DNA of 64,000 bases. Origin: Pseudomonas sp. 14P_8.1_Bac3. Lineage in GTDB: Bacteria; Pseudomonadota; Gammaproteobacteria; Pseudomonadales; Pseudomonadaceae. The position numbers were made by a program, and so were the translations under genes. Below the pieces are notes generated by a model that saw only the letters and a program-made list of their open reading frames with translations, was not told where the DNA came from and made no database searches. Positions within the stretch are counted from its first letter, which is position 1, and each line of letters opens with the position of its first letter. The stretch covers positions 1 to 64,000 of the forward strand of contig NZ_JANLOD010000074.1 in the NCBI RefSeq assembly GCF_025466085.1, read 5' to 3'. Of the stretch, positions 37,311 to 46,694 are shown in pieces.

Positions 37311-37853
37311 ATGGCCCAGCCGTCCACGACCTACAAGTTTGAACTGAACCTCACCGACCTCGACCGTAGCGTCTACGAGACGGTGAAGCAGACGATCGCC
37401 CGTCACCCGTCGGAAACCGAAGAGCGCATGACCGTGCGGTTGTTGGCCTACGCCTTCTGGTACAACGAACAGCTGTCGTTTGGCCGTGGTCTGTCGGACG
37501 TGGATGAGCCGGCGCTGTGGGAAAAGAGCCTGGACGATCGCGTCCTGCACTGGATCGAAGTCGGCCAGCCAGATGCCGATCGCCTGACCTGGTGCTCCCG
37601 TCGCACCGAGCGCACCAGCCTGCTGGCCTACGGCAGCCTGCGCGTCTGGGAGACCAAAGTGATCCCGGCGATCAAGAACCTGAAGAATGTGCACATCGCC
37701 GCGGTGCCCCAGGAAGTCCTGGAAACCCTGGCCAAAGACATGCCGCGGGTGATCAAGTGGGACGTGATGATCAGCGAAGGGACGATTTTCGTCACCGACG
37801 ACCGTGGTCAGCACGAAGTCCAGTTGCAGTGGCTGAGCGGCGAACGCGGCTGA
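37311..37853 (+). CDS. YaeQ family protein
   Basis: A 180-residue protein with the YaeQ pattern over its length: KFELNLTDLDRSVYETVKQTIARHPSETEERM, LAYAFWYNEQLSFGRGLSDVDEPALW and HWIEVGQPDADRL. YaeQ has a restriction-endonuclease-like (PD-(D/E)XK) fold in structural studies but no settled activity; in E. coli it was reported to suppress loss of RfaH. The ATG at 37311 is chosen. recJ follows after 48 bases, a conserved order in pseudomonads. Confidence 0.92.
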   Translation: MAQPSTTYKFELNLTDLDRSVYETVKQTIARHPSETEERMTVRLLAYAFWYNEQLSFGRGLSDVDEPALWEKSLDDRVLHWIEVGQPDADRLTWCSRRTERTSLLAYGSLRVWETKVIPAIKNLKNVHIAAVPQEVLETLAKDMPRVIKWDVMISEGTIFVTDDRGQHEVQLQWLSGERG

Positions 37854-37901
37854 TTTTCACCCCATCGATCCTACGTATCCAAGAGAAGTCCCTGTCACCC
37901 C

Positions 37902-39611
37902 ATGCGCATCGAACCTCGCCTGTTGCCCGACACCCTGCCATTCCTCGGTGATCTGCCGCCACTGCTGACGCGTCTGTACGCGGCGCGGGGCGTACTGTCC
38001 GAGGCTGAACTGGACAAGAGCCTGGCGCGGTTGATTCCGTTCCAGCAGCTCAAGGGCATCGATGCCGCGGTGGACCTGCTGGTGACCGCCCTGGAGCAGC
38101 GTCAGCGGATTCTGATCGTCGGCGACTTCGACGCTGACGGTGCGACGGCCAGCACCGTGGGCGTGCTGGGCTTGCGCCTGTTGGGCGCGGCGCACGTTGA
38201 CTATCTGGTGCCGAACCGTTTCGAGTACGGCTACGGCCTGACCCCAGAAATCGTCGACGTCGCGCTGACCCGCACGCCGCAGCTGCTGATCACCGTGGAC
38301 AACGGCATTTCCAGCGTCGAAGGCGTGGCGGCGGCGAAAAAGGCCGGGCTGCAGGTGCTGGTCACAGACCACCACTTGCCCGGCGATGAACTGCCGCTGG
38401 CCGATGCCATCGTCAACCCGAACCAGCCGGGCTGCGGCTTTCCGAGCAAGGCACTGGCCGGTGTCGGGGTGATTTTCTACGTATTGATGGCGTTGCGGGC
38501 GCGCTTGCGCAGCCTCGGCTGGTACGAAAGCAGGCCACAACCCAACATCGGCGAGCTGCTGGACCTGGTGGCCCTGGGCAGCGTTGCCGACGTGGTGCCG
38601 CTGGACGCCAACAACCGGATTCTGGTGCATCAGGGCCTGGAGCGCATTCGCGCCGGGCGTGCGCGGCCGGGAATCAAGGCGATCCTCGAAGTGGCCAAGC
38701 GTGACCACGCGCGCATCACTTCCACCGATTTGGGTTTTATCGTCGGCCCGCGTTTGAACGCGGCCGGCCGGCTGGATGACATGAGCCTGGGCATCGAATG
38801 CCTGCTCACTGAAGACGCCGCGCTTGCCCGGGAAATGGCCGCTCAGCTCGACAGCATGAACCAGGACCGCAAATCCATCGAGCAGGGCATGCAGCGCGAG
38901 GCGCTGGCCCAGCTCAAGGATTTACCGGTGGAATCGATGCCGTTTGGCTTGTGCCTGTTCGATCCCGAGTGGCACCAGGGCGTCATCGGCATCCTCGCCT
39001 CGCGAATGAAAGAGCGCTATTTCCGTCCGACCATCGCGTTTGCCGACGCCGGTGATGGCCTGCTCAAGGGCTCCGGGCGTTCAGTCCAGGGGTTCCATAT
39101 TCGTGACGCCTTGAGCGTGGTAGCGGCGCAGCATCCGAACCTGATCAGCAAGTACGGTGGCCATGCGATGGCGGCCGGCCTGACCTTGCCGGAAGCGAAT
39201 TTTCCGTTGTTTGCCGAAGCCTTTGACGCCGAAGTGCGTAGGCAATTGCGCGAAGAAGACCTGACCGGGCGGCTGCTGTCGGACGGGACGTTGGCGGTTG
39301 AAGAATTCCACCTCGAACTGGCCCGCGCCTTGCGGCATGCCGGGCCTTGGGGGCAGCACTTTCCGGAGCCCTTGTTTCACGGGGTGTTCCAGTTGGTAGA
39401 ACAGCGCGTGGTGGGCGAGCGGCACCTCAAGGTGGTGCTGAAAAGCGAATGCGGTTCGGTGAAATTGGACGGCATCGCGTTCGGCATCGACCGCGATATC
39501 TGGCCGAACCCGACCATCAAATGGGTGGAACTGGCCTATAAGCTCGACCTCAACGAATTTCGCGGCAATGAGACCGTGCAGTTGATGATTGCCCACATCG
39601 AACCGCGTTGA
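37902..39611 (+). CDS. recJ: Single-strand-specific exonuclease RecJ
   Basis: 5'-3' single-strand DNA exonuclease (569 residues) of recombination and mismatch repair. DHH-family metal motifs are clear: VGDFDADGATAS (motif I), TVDNGIS, VTDHHLPGDELP (DHH) and VNPNQPGCGFPSKALAGVGV; the DHHA1 part includes GSGRSVQGFHIRDAL and KYGGHAMAAGLTL. A C-terminal OB-fold completes the protein. The ATG at 37902 fits the family. Confidence 0.96.
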   Translation: MRIEPRLLPDTLPFLGDLPPLLTRLYAARGVLSEAELDKSLARLIPFQQLKGIDAAVDLLVTALEQRQRILIVGDFDADGATASTVGVLGLRLLGAAHVDYLVPNRFEYGYGLTPEIVDVALTRTPQLLITVDNGISSVEGVAAAKKAGLQVLVTDHHLPGDELPLADAIVNPNQPGCGFPSKALAGVGVIFYVLMALRARLRSLGWYESRPQPNIGELLDLVALGSVADVVPLDANNRILVHQGLERIRAGRARPGIKAILEVAKRDHARITSTDLGFIVGPRLNAAGRLDDMSLGIECLLTEDAALAREMAAQLDSMNQDRKSIEQGMQREALAQLKDLPVESMPFGLCLFDPEWHQGVIGILASRMKERYFRPTIAFADAGDGLLKGSGRSVQGFHIRDALSVVAAQHPNLISKYGGHAMAAGLTLPEANFPLFAEAFDAEVRRQLREEDLTGRLLSDGTLAVEEFHLELARALRHAGPWGQHFPEPLFHGVFQLVEQRVVGERHLKVVLKSECGSVKLDGIAFGIDRDIWPNPTIKWVELAYKLDLNEFRGNETVQLMIAHIEPR

Positions 39612-39620
39612 CTCTCAACC

Positions 39621-39721
39621 TGTAGGAGCGAGCTTGCTCGCGATGGAGGCACGTACACCGCGGGGTATCAGGCGCCCGGCGTTATCGTTGACCACCATCG
39701 CGAGCAAGCTCGCTCCTACCA
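39621..39721. repeat. REPIN after recJ
   Basis: Arms tgtaggagcgagcttgctcg at 39621 and gagcaagctcgctcctacca at the right end; the last bases differ by one from the perfect inverted copy. Confidence 0.85.
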
Positions 39722-39893
39722 GGGGCGCCATCGCGCATTGTCGACTAGGCTCTAAGCACTGCTTGATTGGCCTTGTGACGTCTTGTCGAATTTCTTACCC
39801 GCGGGGGCGGGTGCGTGCCTTACCTGTTTCCTGTCACTCGTCGACTTTTCAAACAGAACCCTGGAGCCTGCCCACTGATTCGAGAGGTGCCCC

Positions 39894-41000
39894 ATGAGTC
39901 TGCTGCTTGAACCCTATACCCTGCGCCAACTGACCCTGCTCAACCGCATCGCGGTGTCCCCGATGTGCCAGTATTCCAGCGTCGATGGCCTGGCCAATGA
40001 CTGGCACCTGGTACACCTTGGCAGTCGAGCTGTCGGCGGCGCCGGGCTGATTTTTACCGAGGCCACGGCGGTTACTGCCGACGGACGCATCACGGCGGAA
40101 GACCTCGGTTTGTGGAATGACGAACAGATCGAACCGCTGCAACGCATCACGCGCTTTATCGCCTCGCAAGGGGCCGTCGCGGGCATTCAACTGGCCCACG
40201 CCGGACGCAAGGCCAGCACGCATCGGCCGTGGATCGGCAAGCACGGTAGCGTCAAGCCTGACGACGGTGGCTGGGTCCCGGTCGGCCCATCGCCGATTGC
40301 CTTCGACCCGCAGCACACCCCGCCGAAGCAGCTGGATGAGGGCGAGATCGCCGAGGTCATTCAGGCGTTCGTTGACGCAGCGAAACGGGCGCTGACCGCC
40401 GGTTTCAAGGTCGTAGAGGTTCATGCCGCTCACGGTTACCTGCTGCATCAGTTTCTGTCACCGCTGAGCAATCAGCGGCGCGACCAGTATGGTGGCTCGT
40501 TCGAAAACCGGATTCGCCTGGTGCTGCAAGTGACCGAAGCGGTGCGGGCGGTGTGGCCTGAAGAGTTGCCCTTGTTTGTGCGGGTGTCGGCGACTGATTG
40601 GGTGGAGGACGGGTGGAATCCGGATGAAACCGTGGAGTTGGCGCGTCGCTTGAAAGGACTGGGGGTGGACCTGATCGATGTGTCGTCGGGTGGGACGGCG
40701 GCCAATGCCGAGATCCCTACGGGGCCTGGGTATCAGACGCGATTTGCCGAGCGTGTGCGTAAGGAGTCGGGCATTGCGACGGGCACGGTGGGGATGATCA
40801 CCGAGCCGGCCCAGGCCGAGCACATTTTGCGTACGTGTCAGGCTGACATCATTTTTCTCGCCCGCGAGCTGCTGCGTGATCCGTATTGGCCGCTGCACGC
40901 GGATGATGATCTGGGAGGGCGCAAGGCGATCTGGCCGGCCCAGTATCAGCGAGCGACGCACCGCGATCAGCCGATTCATGAATCGGATTTGCGGGATTGA
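39894..41000 (+). CDS. Old Yellow Enzyme family oxidoreductase (XenA/YqjM class)
   Basis: FMN-dependent ene-reductase (368 residues) that reduces activated C=C bonds, quinones or nitro compounds with NAD(P)H. Cys25 in AVSPMCQYSS is the flavin-tuning cysteine that marks the thermophilic-like OYE class to which XenA and YqjM belong; substrate-binding His177 and His180 and the proton donor Tyr182 are in VEVHAAHGYLLHQFLSP. The phosphate-binding segment is in RELLRDPYWPL. It follows recJ, as in P. aeruginosa (from memory), and ends at a palindrome. Confidence 0.93.
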   Translation: MSLLLEPYTLRQLTLLNRIAVSPMCQYSSVDGLANDWHLVHLGSRAVGGAGLIFTEATAVTADGRITAEDLGLWNDEQIEPLQRITRFIASQGAVAGIQLAHAGRKASTHRPWIGKHGSVKPDDGGWVPVGPSPIAFDPQHTPPKQLDEGEIAEVIQAFVDAAKRALTAGFKVVEVHAAHGYLLHQFLSPLSNQRRDQYGGSFENRIRLVLQVTEAVRAVWPEELPLFVRVSATDWVEDGWNPDETVELARRLKGLGVDLIDVSSGGTAANAEIPTGPGYQTRFAERVRKESGIATGTVGMITEPAQAEHILRTCQADIIFLARELLRDPYWPLHADDDLGGRKAIWPAQYQRATHRDQPIHESDLRD

Positions 41001-41030
41001 GGAGGCAGATCAAGATCAAACGATCGCCGC

Positions 41031-41072
41031 ACGCCAACCCCTGTAGGAGCAAGCTCCTACAGGGGTTGGCGT
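41031..41072. repeat. Perfect 20-bp inverted repeat, collapsed REPIN
   Basis: Left arm 41031-41050 (acgccaacccctgtaggagc) is exactly repeated in inverse at 41053-41072, separated only by AA. The inner halves are the outer ends of a tgtaggagc-type REP; the outer halves are unrelated flanking sequence. It lies between two convergent genes. Confidence 0.85.
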
Positions 41073-41095
41073 ACATCAGCTTCCGAGCGGTTGGC

Positions 41096-42232
41096 CTACG
41101 GAGCAGGGCCGGAGCGAGCCACCACCTGCGGCCGATTCAAATGCTTGTTGAAATCCAGCCAAGCCCCCAACAACCCCATCAACCCAGCCCCCACCAGCGC
41201 AGTAAACACCTGCATGGCAACGGCATCCTCGGCCATGGCATTGACCATATCCGCCAATGGCGCCAGCAACACGCCGAGACAAAAGATCTCCAACGAATAA
41301 CGGCCCATACGACAGGACTGTTGCGCCCACCAGTTCTGCGTCCAGCCGGTATTCGGCAGCAGCTTCGCCGTGACATACGCCAGTGCCAGAAAATGCAGCA
41401 ACCGCACCGGCGACAAGTCGGTCTTGCTGATCGGATACAGCCAATGGCTCAGCCACCCCGGCATCACCGCATCATGAATCTCCGGCCAGCGCCAGGACAC
41501 GGTAATCACCCCGGTGACCACGACATACAACGCCGCACCGACAAACAACGGCTGGCGGGTCAGCGAACGCGTGTCGGGCCGACGCGGTCGCCGCCCATAG
41601 GTCGCCGCCGCGCCGCCGAGCACAAACAACAACTGCCAGACCACCGGATTGAAGTACCACACGCCATCCTTGATTGCCGCCAGGTTCCAGCCGAACCACG
41701 GCGCCGCCAGGTACACCGCCAACGACAGCGCCACCACCGCCCAGGCCCTGCGCACCAGCATCGGCAGCACCAGCGGCAACCCTGCCAGCAACACGATGTA
41801 CAGCGGCAGCGGGTCCATCAGGTTCGGTTTGAAGCGCAGCAGCAGTTCATCCACCAAGGCTTGCTGCGGCTCAGTGATGAAGTGGTGCATGCCCATTTCT
41901 TCCACCAGGTCGCGGGTTTCCAGGTGGCTGTTGGCGAAGAACACGATGCCCATCAGCATCGCCAGCAGAAAAATATGCACGACGTAGAGCACCCAGGCGC
42001 GGCGCAGAATTTTCACGCAGGCAATCAGGTAACCGTCGCGCTGCAGGATTTTCCCATAGGCGAGGACGGCGGCATAACCGGCCAGGAACACGAAGATCTC
42101 GGCGGCGTCGCTGAAACCGAAGTTGCGCGGGGTAATCAGGCCGAGGGGGTTTTGGGGCACGTGATCCCAGAAAATGAAGATCAGCGCCAGGCCGCGGAAA
42201 AAGTCGATTCGGTGATCGCGTTCAAACGTCAT
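41096..42232 (-). CDS. OpgC domain-containing membrane protein
   Basis: A 378-residue polytopic protein with about ten membrane helices. It opens RDHRIDFFRGLALIFIFWDHVPQNPL, and AEIFVFLAGYAAVLAYGKIL follows, the pattern of the OpgC/acyltransferase-3-like family. OpgC proteins succinylate osmoregulated periplasmic glucans or modify other surface glycans. No opgG/opgH is present here, so the acceptor is unknown; the divergent glycosyltransferase genes suggest a surface polysaccharide. The start at 42232 is chosen because the upstream 59 codons show no family similarity. Confidence 0.88.
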   Translation of the reverse strand: MTFERDHRIDFFRGLALIFIFWDHVPQNPLGLITPRNFGFSDAAEIFVFLAGYAAVLAYGKILQRDGYLIACVKILRRAWVLYVVHIFLLAMLMGIVFFANSHLETRDLVEEMGMHHFITEPQQALVDELLLRFKPNLMDPLPLYIVLLAGLPLVLPMLVRRAWAVVALSLAVYLAAPWFGWNLAAIKDGVWYFNPVVWQLLFVLGGAAATYGRRPRRPDTRSLTRQPLFVGAALYVVVTGVITVSWRWPEIHDAVMPGWLSHWLYPISKTDLSPVRLLHFLALAYVTAKLLPNTGWTQNWWAQQSCRMGRYSLEIFCLGVLLAPLADMVNAMAEDAVAMQVFTALVGAGLMGLLGAWLDFNKHLNRPQVVARSGPAP

Positions 42233-42472
42233 GACAGCAGGCTCGTGAACGGTGTTCAAGTAAGGAGTGAGCAAAGGTTTCGCGCCGCACATCGGCGGCG
42301 CGCAGGGTGGCTTGATTCGCCCGCAATTGCAAAGCCCCGATATTACTGAATGTCTCAGTTGCTCGCCTTTGCGGTGCGCTCGTCCATCGGTCTGGCAGGC
42401 TGATGACATGCCAGAACAACGGCTGTCAGCGCCTGTCGAACCTTTACACAGTATTTCTCAAGAGCGTGAGAC

Positions 42473-43414
42473 GTGAAGGTGTCGCTGATCGTTCCGGTGT
42501 TCAACGAAGAGCAGTCCATCGCCCTGTTTTACCAGGCAGTGCGGGGGGAGTTGAGGCTTGCCGACTGCGAGGTCGAGATCGTCTTCATCAACGATGGCAG
42601 CTCCGATCGGACTGTCGAAGAAGTCAGGGCACTGGCACGGGTCGACGAGCAGGTGCTGCTGATCAACTTTTCGCGCAACTTCGGCAAGGAGCCGGCGCTG
42701 TTCGCCGGGCTGGAATACGCGAGCGGCGACGCAGTGATTCCCATGGATGTCGACCTGCAGGATCCGATCAGCGTCATACCGCTGCTGATCGACGAATGGC
42801 GGCGAGGCGCCGACGTGGTGCTCGCCAAACGCCGCAACCGTGCCGCCGACGGTTACTTGAAACGCCACAGCGCGGCATTGTTCTATCACGTGCTCAACCG
42901 CATCGCTTACACCCGCATCGAAGAAAACGTCGGCGATTTCCGACTCATGGATCGCAAGGTAGTCAATGTGATCCGCGCACTGCCCGAGCATCAGCTGTTC
43001 ATGAAAGGTGTGCTGTCCTGGGCCGGGTTCACCACGACTGTGGTCGAGTACGAGCGCGCCGGGCGGGTGGCCGGGACCAGTAAATTCAACGGCTGGAAAC
43101 TGTGGAATCTGGCGCTGGAAGGCGTGACGTCGTTCAGCACCGTGCCGCTGCGACTGTGGACTTATATCGGCGGCGGCATCTCGCTCTTCGCGGTGCTCTA
43201 CGCGGCGTACATGGTGTTTGACAAGATTCTCTTCGGCAATAACGTGCCCGGGTATCCGTCGCTGATGACGGCCATTCTGTTTCTCGGCGGCGTGCAACTG
43301 ATCGGTATCGGCATCCTCGGTGAGTACGTCGGGCGGATCTACATCGAAGCCAAGCATCGGCCGCGCTATGTGGTGAAGGACATCGTAGGCGGCAAAGACC
43401 GGACCGGGCTTTAG
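42473..43414 (+). CDS. GtrB-like polyprenyl-phosphate glycosyltransferase
   Basis: A 313-residue GT2 enzyme. The N-terminal GT-A domain has MKVSLIVPVFNEEQSIALFY, EIVFINDGSSDRT, NFSRNFGKEPALFAGLEYA and the DxD-containing MDVDLQDP. Two C-terminal membrane helices (about residues 228-250 and 265-288) are typical of bactoprenyl glucosyl transferases (GtrB/DPM1 group), which load glucose on undecaprenyl phosphate. The start is GTG at 42473. The next gene begins 1 base after its stop and encodes the likely GT-C partner. Confidence 0.9.
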   Translation: MKVSLIVPVFNEEQSIALFYQAVRGELRLADCEVEIVFINDGSSDRTVEEVRALARVDEQVLLINFSRNFGKEPALFAGLEYASGDAVIPMDVDLQDPISVIPLLIDEWRRGADVVLAKRRNRAADGYLKRHSAALFYHVLNRIAYTRIEENVGDFRLMDRKVVNVIRALPEHQLFMKGVLSWAGFTTTVVEYERAGRVAGTSKFNGWKLWNLALEGVTSFSTVPLRLWTYIGGGISLFAVLYAAYMVFDKILFGNNVPGYPSLMTAILFLGGVQLIGIGILGEYVGRIYIEAKHRPRYVVKDIVGGKDRTGL

Positions 43415-43415
43415 C

Positions 43416-44924
43416 GTGGGCAGGGTCAGCCGCTTTTTCAATGACGAACTCGGAGGCCGGCAGGTCTGGCTGTTTTTCCTGCTCGCCACCCTGTTGTACG
43501 TCCTGCCGCTGATCCTCGCGGACTTTCCCTATATCGACGACAACTGGCGGGCCCTGTCGGCGGGAATGGCCTGGTCCCGGCAGGGGCGGTTGTTTGCCGA
43601 GGTGTTCTACAACGTGTTGACCTTTGGCACCGGCGCGCCGAACATTTTCCCGCTGCCCCTGTTGATCGCCACGCTGGCCATGGCCGGCGCGTTGACCCGC
43701 CTGACATTTCATTACTACTCGCAGCCGACGCTGGCCTGTTGCCTGGTGGTATTGCCGCTCTGGTACAACCCGTTTTTCCTGCAAAACCTGTCCTATCAAT
43801 ACGATGGCCCCACCATGGCCCTGAGCCTGGTGGCGGTCATTTACGCGATCACCTACCGTCACCCCTCGCGGATTCTGCAATGGCTGGTGCCGGCCTTTCT
43901 GATTGCCCTCGCGCTGGGTTTGTATCAGGTGAGTTTGAATGTGTTTCTGGGCTTGTGTTGCCTGGAAGTATTGCGGGCGGCCAACGATAAACGGGCCTGG
44001 CCGCAGTGGCGGGGCTTGATCGGCTGGAAGGTCGCCCAGGTCGCCCTCGGCGGTGGGATCTACCTGATGACGGCCTACCCGTTCACCGATCAGAATCGCA
44101 CCGAGCTGCTTAACTGGACGGCAGCACCGTTGCTGCAGCTGCAGATCAATATCGGCCGGGTCCTGGAAAAGGTGGTGTTGCTGTTTCACGGCGGCTTCGT
44201 CTGGGTAGCCGTCGGCTTGTTGCTGTGTGCCCTGGCCGGAGCGATTCAGCTCGGGCGCAATCTGTGTACGCGGCAGGGGAGTCGGCGGGAAAAAATCCTG
44301 ATCGGCCTCGCCTGCGTGCTGACGCTGCCGACGGTGGTACTGCTGGTCTCGGGAATGCTGCTGTTGTTCCGCGACTTCAACGAAGGCGCGCGGACCCTGA
44401 TGGGCTTTGCCGTGCTGTTGATGTTGCTGTTTTATTTGAGCCGCCTGGCGCTGGCGCGCGTTCATGAGCGGCTGGGGTTGCTGCTGGCGATTCCATTACT
44501 GGCGATGCTGTCGCTGTCCTACGCCTACGGGCGCGTGCTGACGGTGCAGAAAACCTTCGCCACCAGCGCGCTGATCAGTCTTCAGCAAGACATTTCCGCC
44601 CATCCGGCGCTGCGCGACGCCAAGCGGATCTACCTCGCGGTGACCTACTCGGATCACTGGCTGGTGGGGGCCTCAGGGTCGTTCCGGCAGATGCCGGTAT
44701 TGCGCTATTTGCTGAACGTCAACTTCTACCAACTGGCGGAAAACCTGCCGACGGTGGGCATCACCAACGTCGTCGCAGAGCGTGAGCGGCGCAACGCGAC
44801 GAGGGTGGGGCTGCAGCATTTCCCGGCGTTGGTGGACAAGGCTTACTACCGGATTTACCTGGTGGGCGACTACGGTTTCATCGTTTTCAAAGAGCCGCTC
44901 CCGGTCAAAACGCTGCAATGGTGA
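43416..44924 (+). CDS. GtrII-like membrane glucosyltransferase
   Basis: A 502-residue membrane protein with about ten to eleven helices and a soluble C-terminal tail. FPYIDDNWRALSAGMAW holds the acidic DD pair in the first outside loop, typical of GT-C fold enzymes and of the Glucos_trans_II family, and NLSYQYDGPTMALSL is a second family-like block. Such proteins transfer glucose from the polyprenyl carrier to O-antigen or another surface glycan in the periplasm. The start is GTG at 43416, 1 base after gtrB. No GtrA flippase gene is present. Confidence 0.82.
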   Translation: MGRVSRFFNDELGGRQVWLFFLLATLLYVLPLILADFPYIDDNWRALSAGMAWSRQGRLFAEVFYNVLTFGTGAPNIFPLPLLIATLAMAGALTRLTFHYYSQPTLACCLVVLPLWYNPFFLQNLSYQYDGPTMALSLVAVIYAITYRHPSRILQWLVPAFLIALALGLYQVSLNVFLGLCCLEVLRAANDKRAWPQWRGLIGWKVAQVALGGGIYLMTAYPFTDQNRTELLNWTAAPLLQLQINIGRVLEKVVLLFHGGFVWVAVGLLLCALAGAIQLGRNLCTRQGSRREKILIGLACVLTLPTVVLLVSGMLLLFRDFNEGARTLMGFAVLLMLLFYLSRLALARVHERLGLLLAIPLLAMLSLSYAYGRVLTVQKTFATSALISLQQDISAHPALRDAKRIYLAVTYSDHWLVGASGSFRQMPVLRYLLNVNFYQLAENLPTVGITNVVAERERRNATRVGLQHFPALVDKAYYRIYLVGDYGFIVFKEPLPVKTLQW

Positions 44925-44928
44925 ACCG

Positions 44929-46548
44929 TCACGCGGCGGACACTTCATGGGGCTCGAAACTGTCGGCCCGCGCCATCTGCCACATCCGTGAATAGAACTC
45001 GCCATTGACCTCACCGGTCAGCAATTCTCCCGGTTTCAGGAAGACATGCAGCTGCGAAAACAGCTTGACCTCTGTCGCCGACATGCGTCGCACCAGGTGC
45101 TTGGCCGACAATTGCGACGGGTGCTCGAGGCCGGCGGCGGCGAGCATTTCCGCCAGGGCCTTGAGGGTGTTGCGGTGGAAATTGAACACCCGCTGGGCCT
45201 TGTCCGGGACCACCAGGGCGCGCTGGCGCAAGGTGTCCTGGGTGGCGACGCCGGTCGGGCATTTGTTGGTGTGGCAGCTTTGCGACTGGATGCAGCCGAT
45301 AGCGAACATGAAGCCGCGCGCCGAGTTGGCCCAGTCGGCGCCGATGGCCAGGACGCTGGCGATGTCGAAGGCGCTGACGATCTTGCCGCTGGCGCCGAGC
45401 TTGATCTTGTCCCGCAGGTTCAGGCCCACCAAGGTGTTGTGCACGAACAGCAGGCCTTCGCGCATCGGCACGCCGATGTGGTCGGTGAACTCCACGGGTG
45501 CTGCGCCGGTGCCACCTTCCTTGCCGTCGACGACGATGAAGTCCGGGAGGATTCCGGTTTCCAGCATGGCCTTGGCGATGCCCATGAATTCCCACGGATG
45601 ACCGAGGCAGAACTTGAAGCCCACCGGTTTGCCGCCGGACAGTTCACGCAGTTGCTGGATGAAGTGCATCATTTCGATCGGCGTGTTAAACGCGCTGTGC
45701 CGCGACGGCGAGATGCAGTCTTCACCCATCATGATGCCGCGGGTTTCGGCGATTTCCCGGGTGACCTTGTGCTTGGGCAGAATCCCGCCGTGGCCGGGTT
45801 TGGCGCCTTGGCTCATCTTGATTTCGATCATTCGCACTTGCGGCGTTTGCGCTTGTGCGGCGAAGCGTTCCGGGTCGAAGCGCCCGTCGGCGGTGCGGCA
45901 GCCGAAGTAGCCGCTGCCGAGTTCCCAGGTCAGGTCACCGCCGTTCTCCCGGTGGTACGGGCTGATGCTGCCTTCGCCGGTGTCGTGGGCGAAGTTGCCG
46001 AGCTTGGCGCCCTGGTTCAACGCACGGATGGCGTTGGCGCTGAGCGAGCCGAAACTCATCGCCGAGATGTTGAACACTGAGGCGGAGTACGGTTGCGTGC
46101 ACTGCGGGCCGCCGACGATGACGCGAAAACCGCTCGGATCGCTCAACGGCGCCGGGCGCATGGAGTGGCCGATGAATTCGAAACCGGCCTGATACACGTC
46201 GATCAAGGTGCCGAAGGGTTTGTCGGCGCTTTCATTCTTGGCGCGGGAATAGACCAGCGACCGCTGGGCCCGGGAAAAGGGCAGGGCGTCACTGTCGGAT
46301 TCGAGCAGATACTGGCGGATTTCCGGACGAATGGCCTCCACCAGGTAGCGAATGTTGCCGAGGATCGGGTAGTTGCGACGCACGGCGTGGGGGCTTTGCA
46401 GCAGATCGAACAGGCCGATCAGGCTGAGCACGCCAGTGGTGGCGGTGGTCGGCCAGAGCCAGTCGTGTTCGAGGAACGGCAGGCTGGCGAGGGTGAAGAT
46501 CACGCACGCGGCAAAGAAGGCGTAGCGGCTCAGGAGGGACAGGCTCAT
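44929..46548 (-). CDS. Membrane-anchored FMN-binding glutamate synthase family protein
   Basis: A 539-residue protein. Two membrane helices (about residues 8-25 and 30-48) precede a GltB-like FMN barrel: FNISAMSFGSLSANAIRALNQGAKLGNFAHDTGEGSISPYH, SQGAKPGHGGILPKHKVT and DGKEGGTGAAPVEFTDHIG. The cysteine cluster CIQSQSCHTNKCPTGVA matches the 3Fe-4S site of glutamate synthase. It lacks the N-terminal glutaminase and the C-terminal GXGXG domain of GltB, so ammonia or an amine donor may replace glutamine; its reaction is not proven in this family. It is convergent with the gtr pair. Confidence 0.9.
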   Translation of the reverse strand: MSLSLLSRYAFFAACVIFTLASLPFLEHDWLWPTTATTGVLSLIGLFDLLQSPHAVRRNYPILGNIRYLVEAIRPEIRQYLLESDSDALPFSRAQRSLVYSRAKNESADKPFGTLIDVYQAGFEFIGHSMRPAPLSDPSGFRVIVGGPQCTQPYSASVFNISAMSFGSLSANAIRALNQGAKLGNFAHDTGEGSISPYHRENGGDLTWELGSGYFGCRTADGRFDPERFAAQAQTPQVRMIEIKMSQGAKPGHGGILPKHKVTREIAETRGIMMGEDCISPSRHSAFNTPIEMMHFIQQLRELSGGKPVGFKFCLGHPWEFMGIAKAMLETGILPDFIVVDGKEGGTGAAPVEFTDHIGVPMREGLLFVHNTLVGLNLRDKIKLGASGKIVSAFDIASVLAIGADWANSARGFMFAIGCIQSQSCHTNKCPTGVATQDTLRQRALVVPDKAQRVFNFHRNTLKALAEMLAAAGLEHPSQLSAKHLVRRMSATEVKLFSQLHVFLKPGELLTGEVNGEFYSRMWQMARADSFEPHEVSAA

Positions 46549-46595
46549 ACGGTTTCCTTGGGTTCGGACTCAAATTGTTGACTAAACACAGAACA

Positions 46596-46686
46596 CTGTG
46601 GGAGCGAGCCTGCTCGCGATGGCGGTGGGTCAGTCAACCTCAAGGCTGAGGTTAAACCGCCATCGCGAGCAGGCTCGCTCCCACAG
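46596..46686. repeat. REPIN between the LuxR gene and the glutamate-synthase-like gene
   Basis: Near-perfect palindrome: ctgtgggagcgagcctgctcgcgatggcggt at the left and its inverse at the right, with further matching bases towards the loop. Confidence 0.88.
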
Positions 46687-46694
46687 AGAAACGA

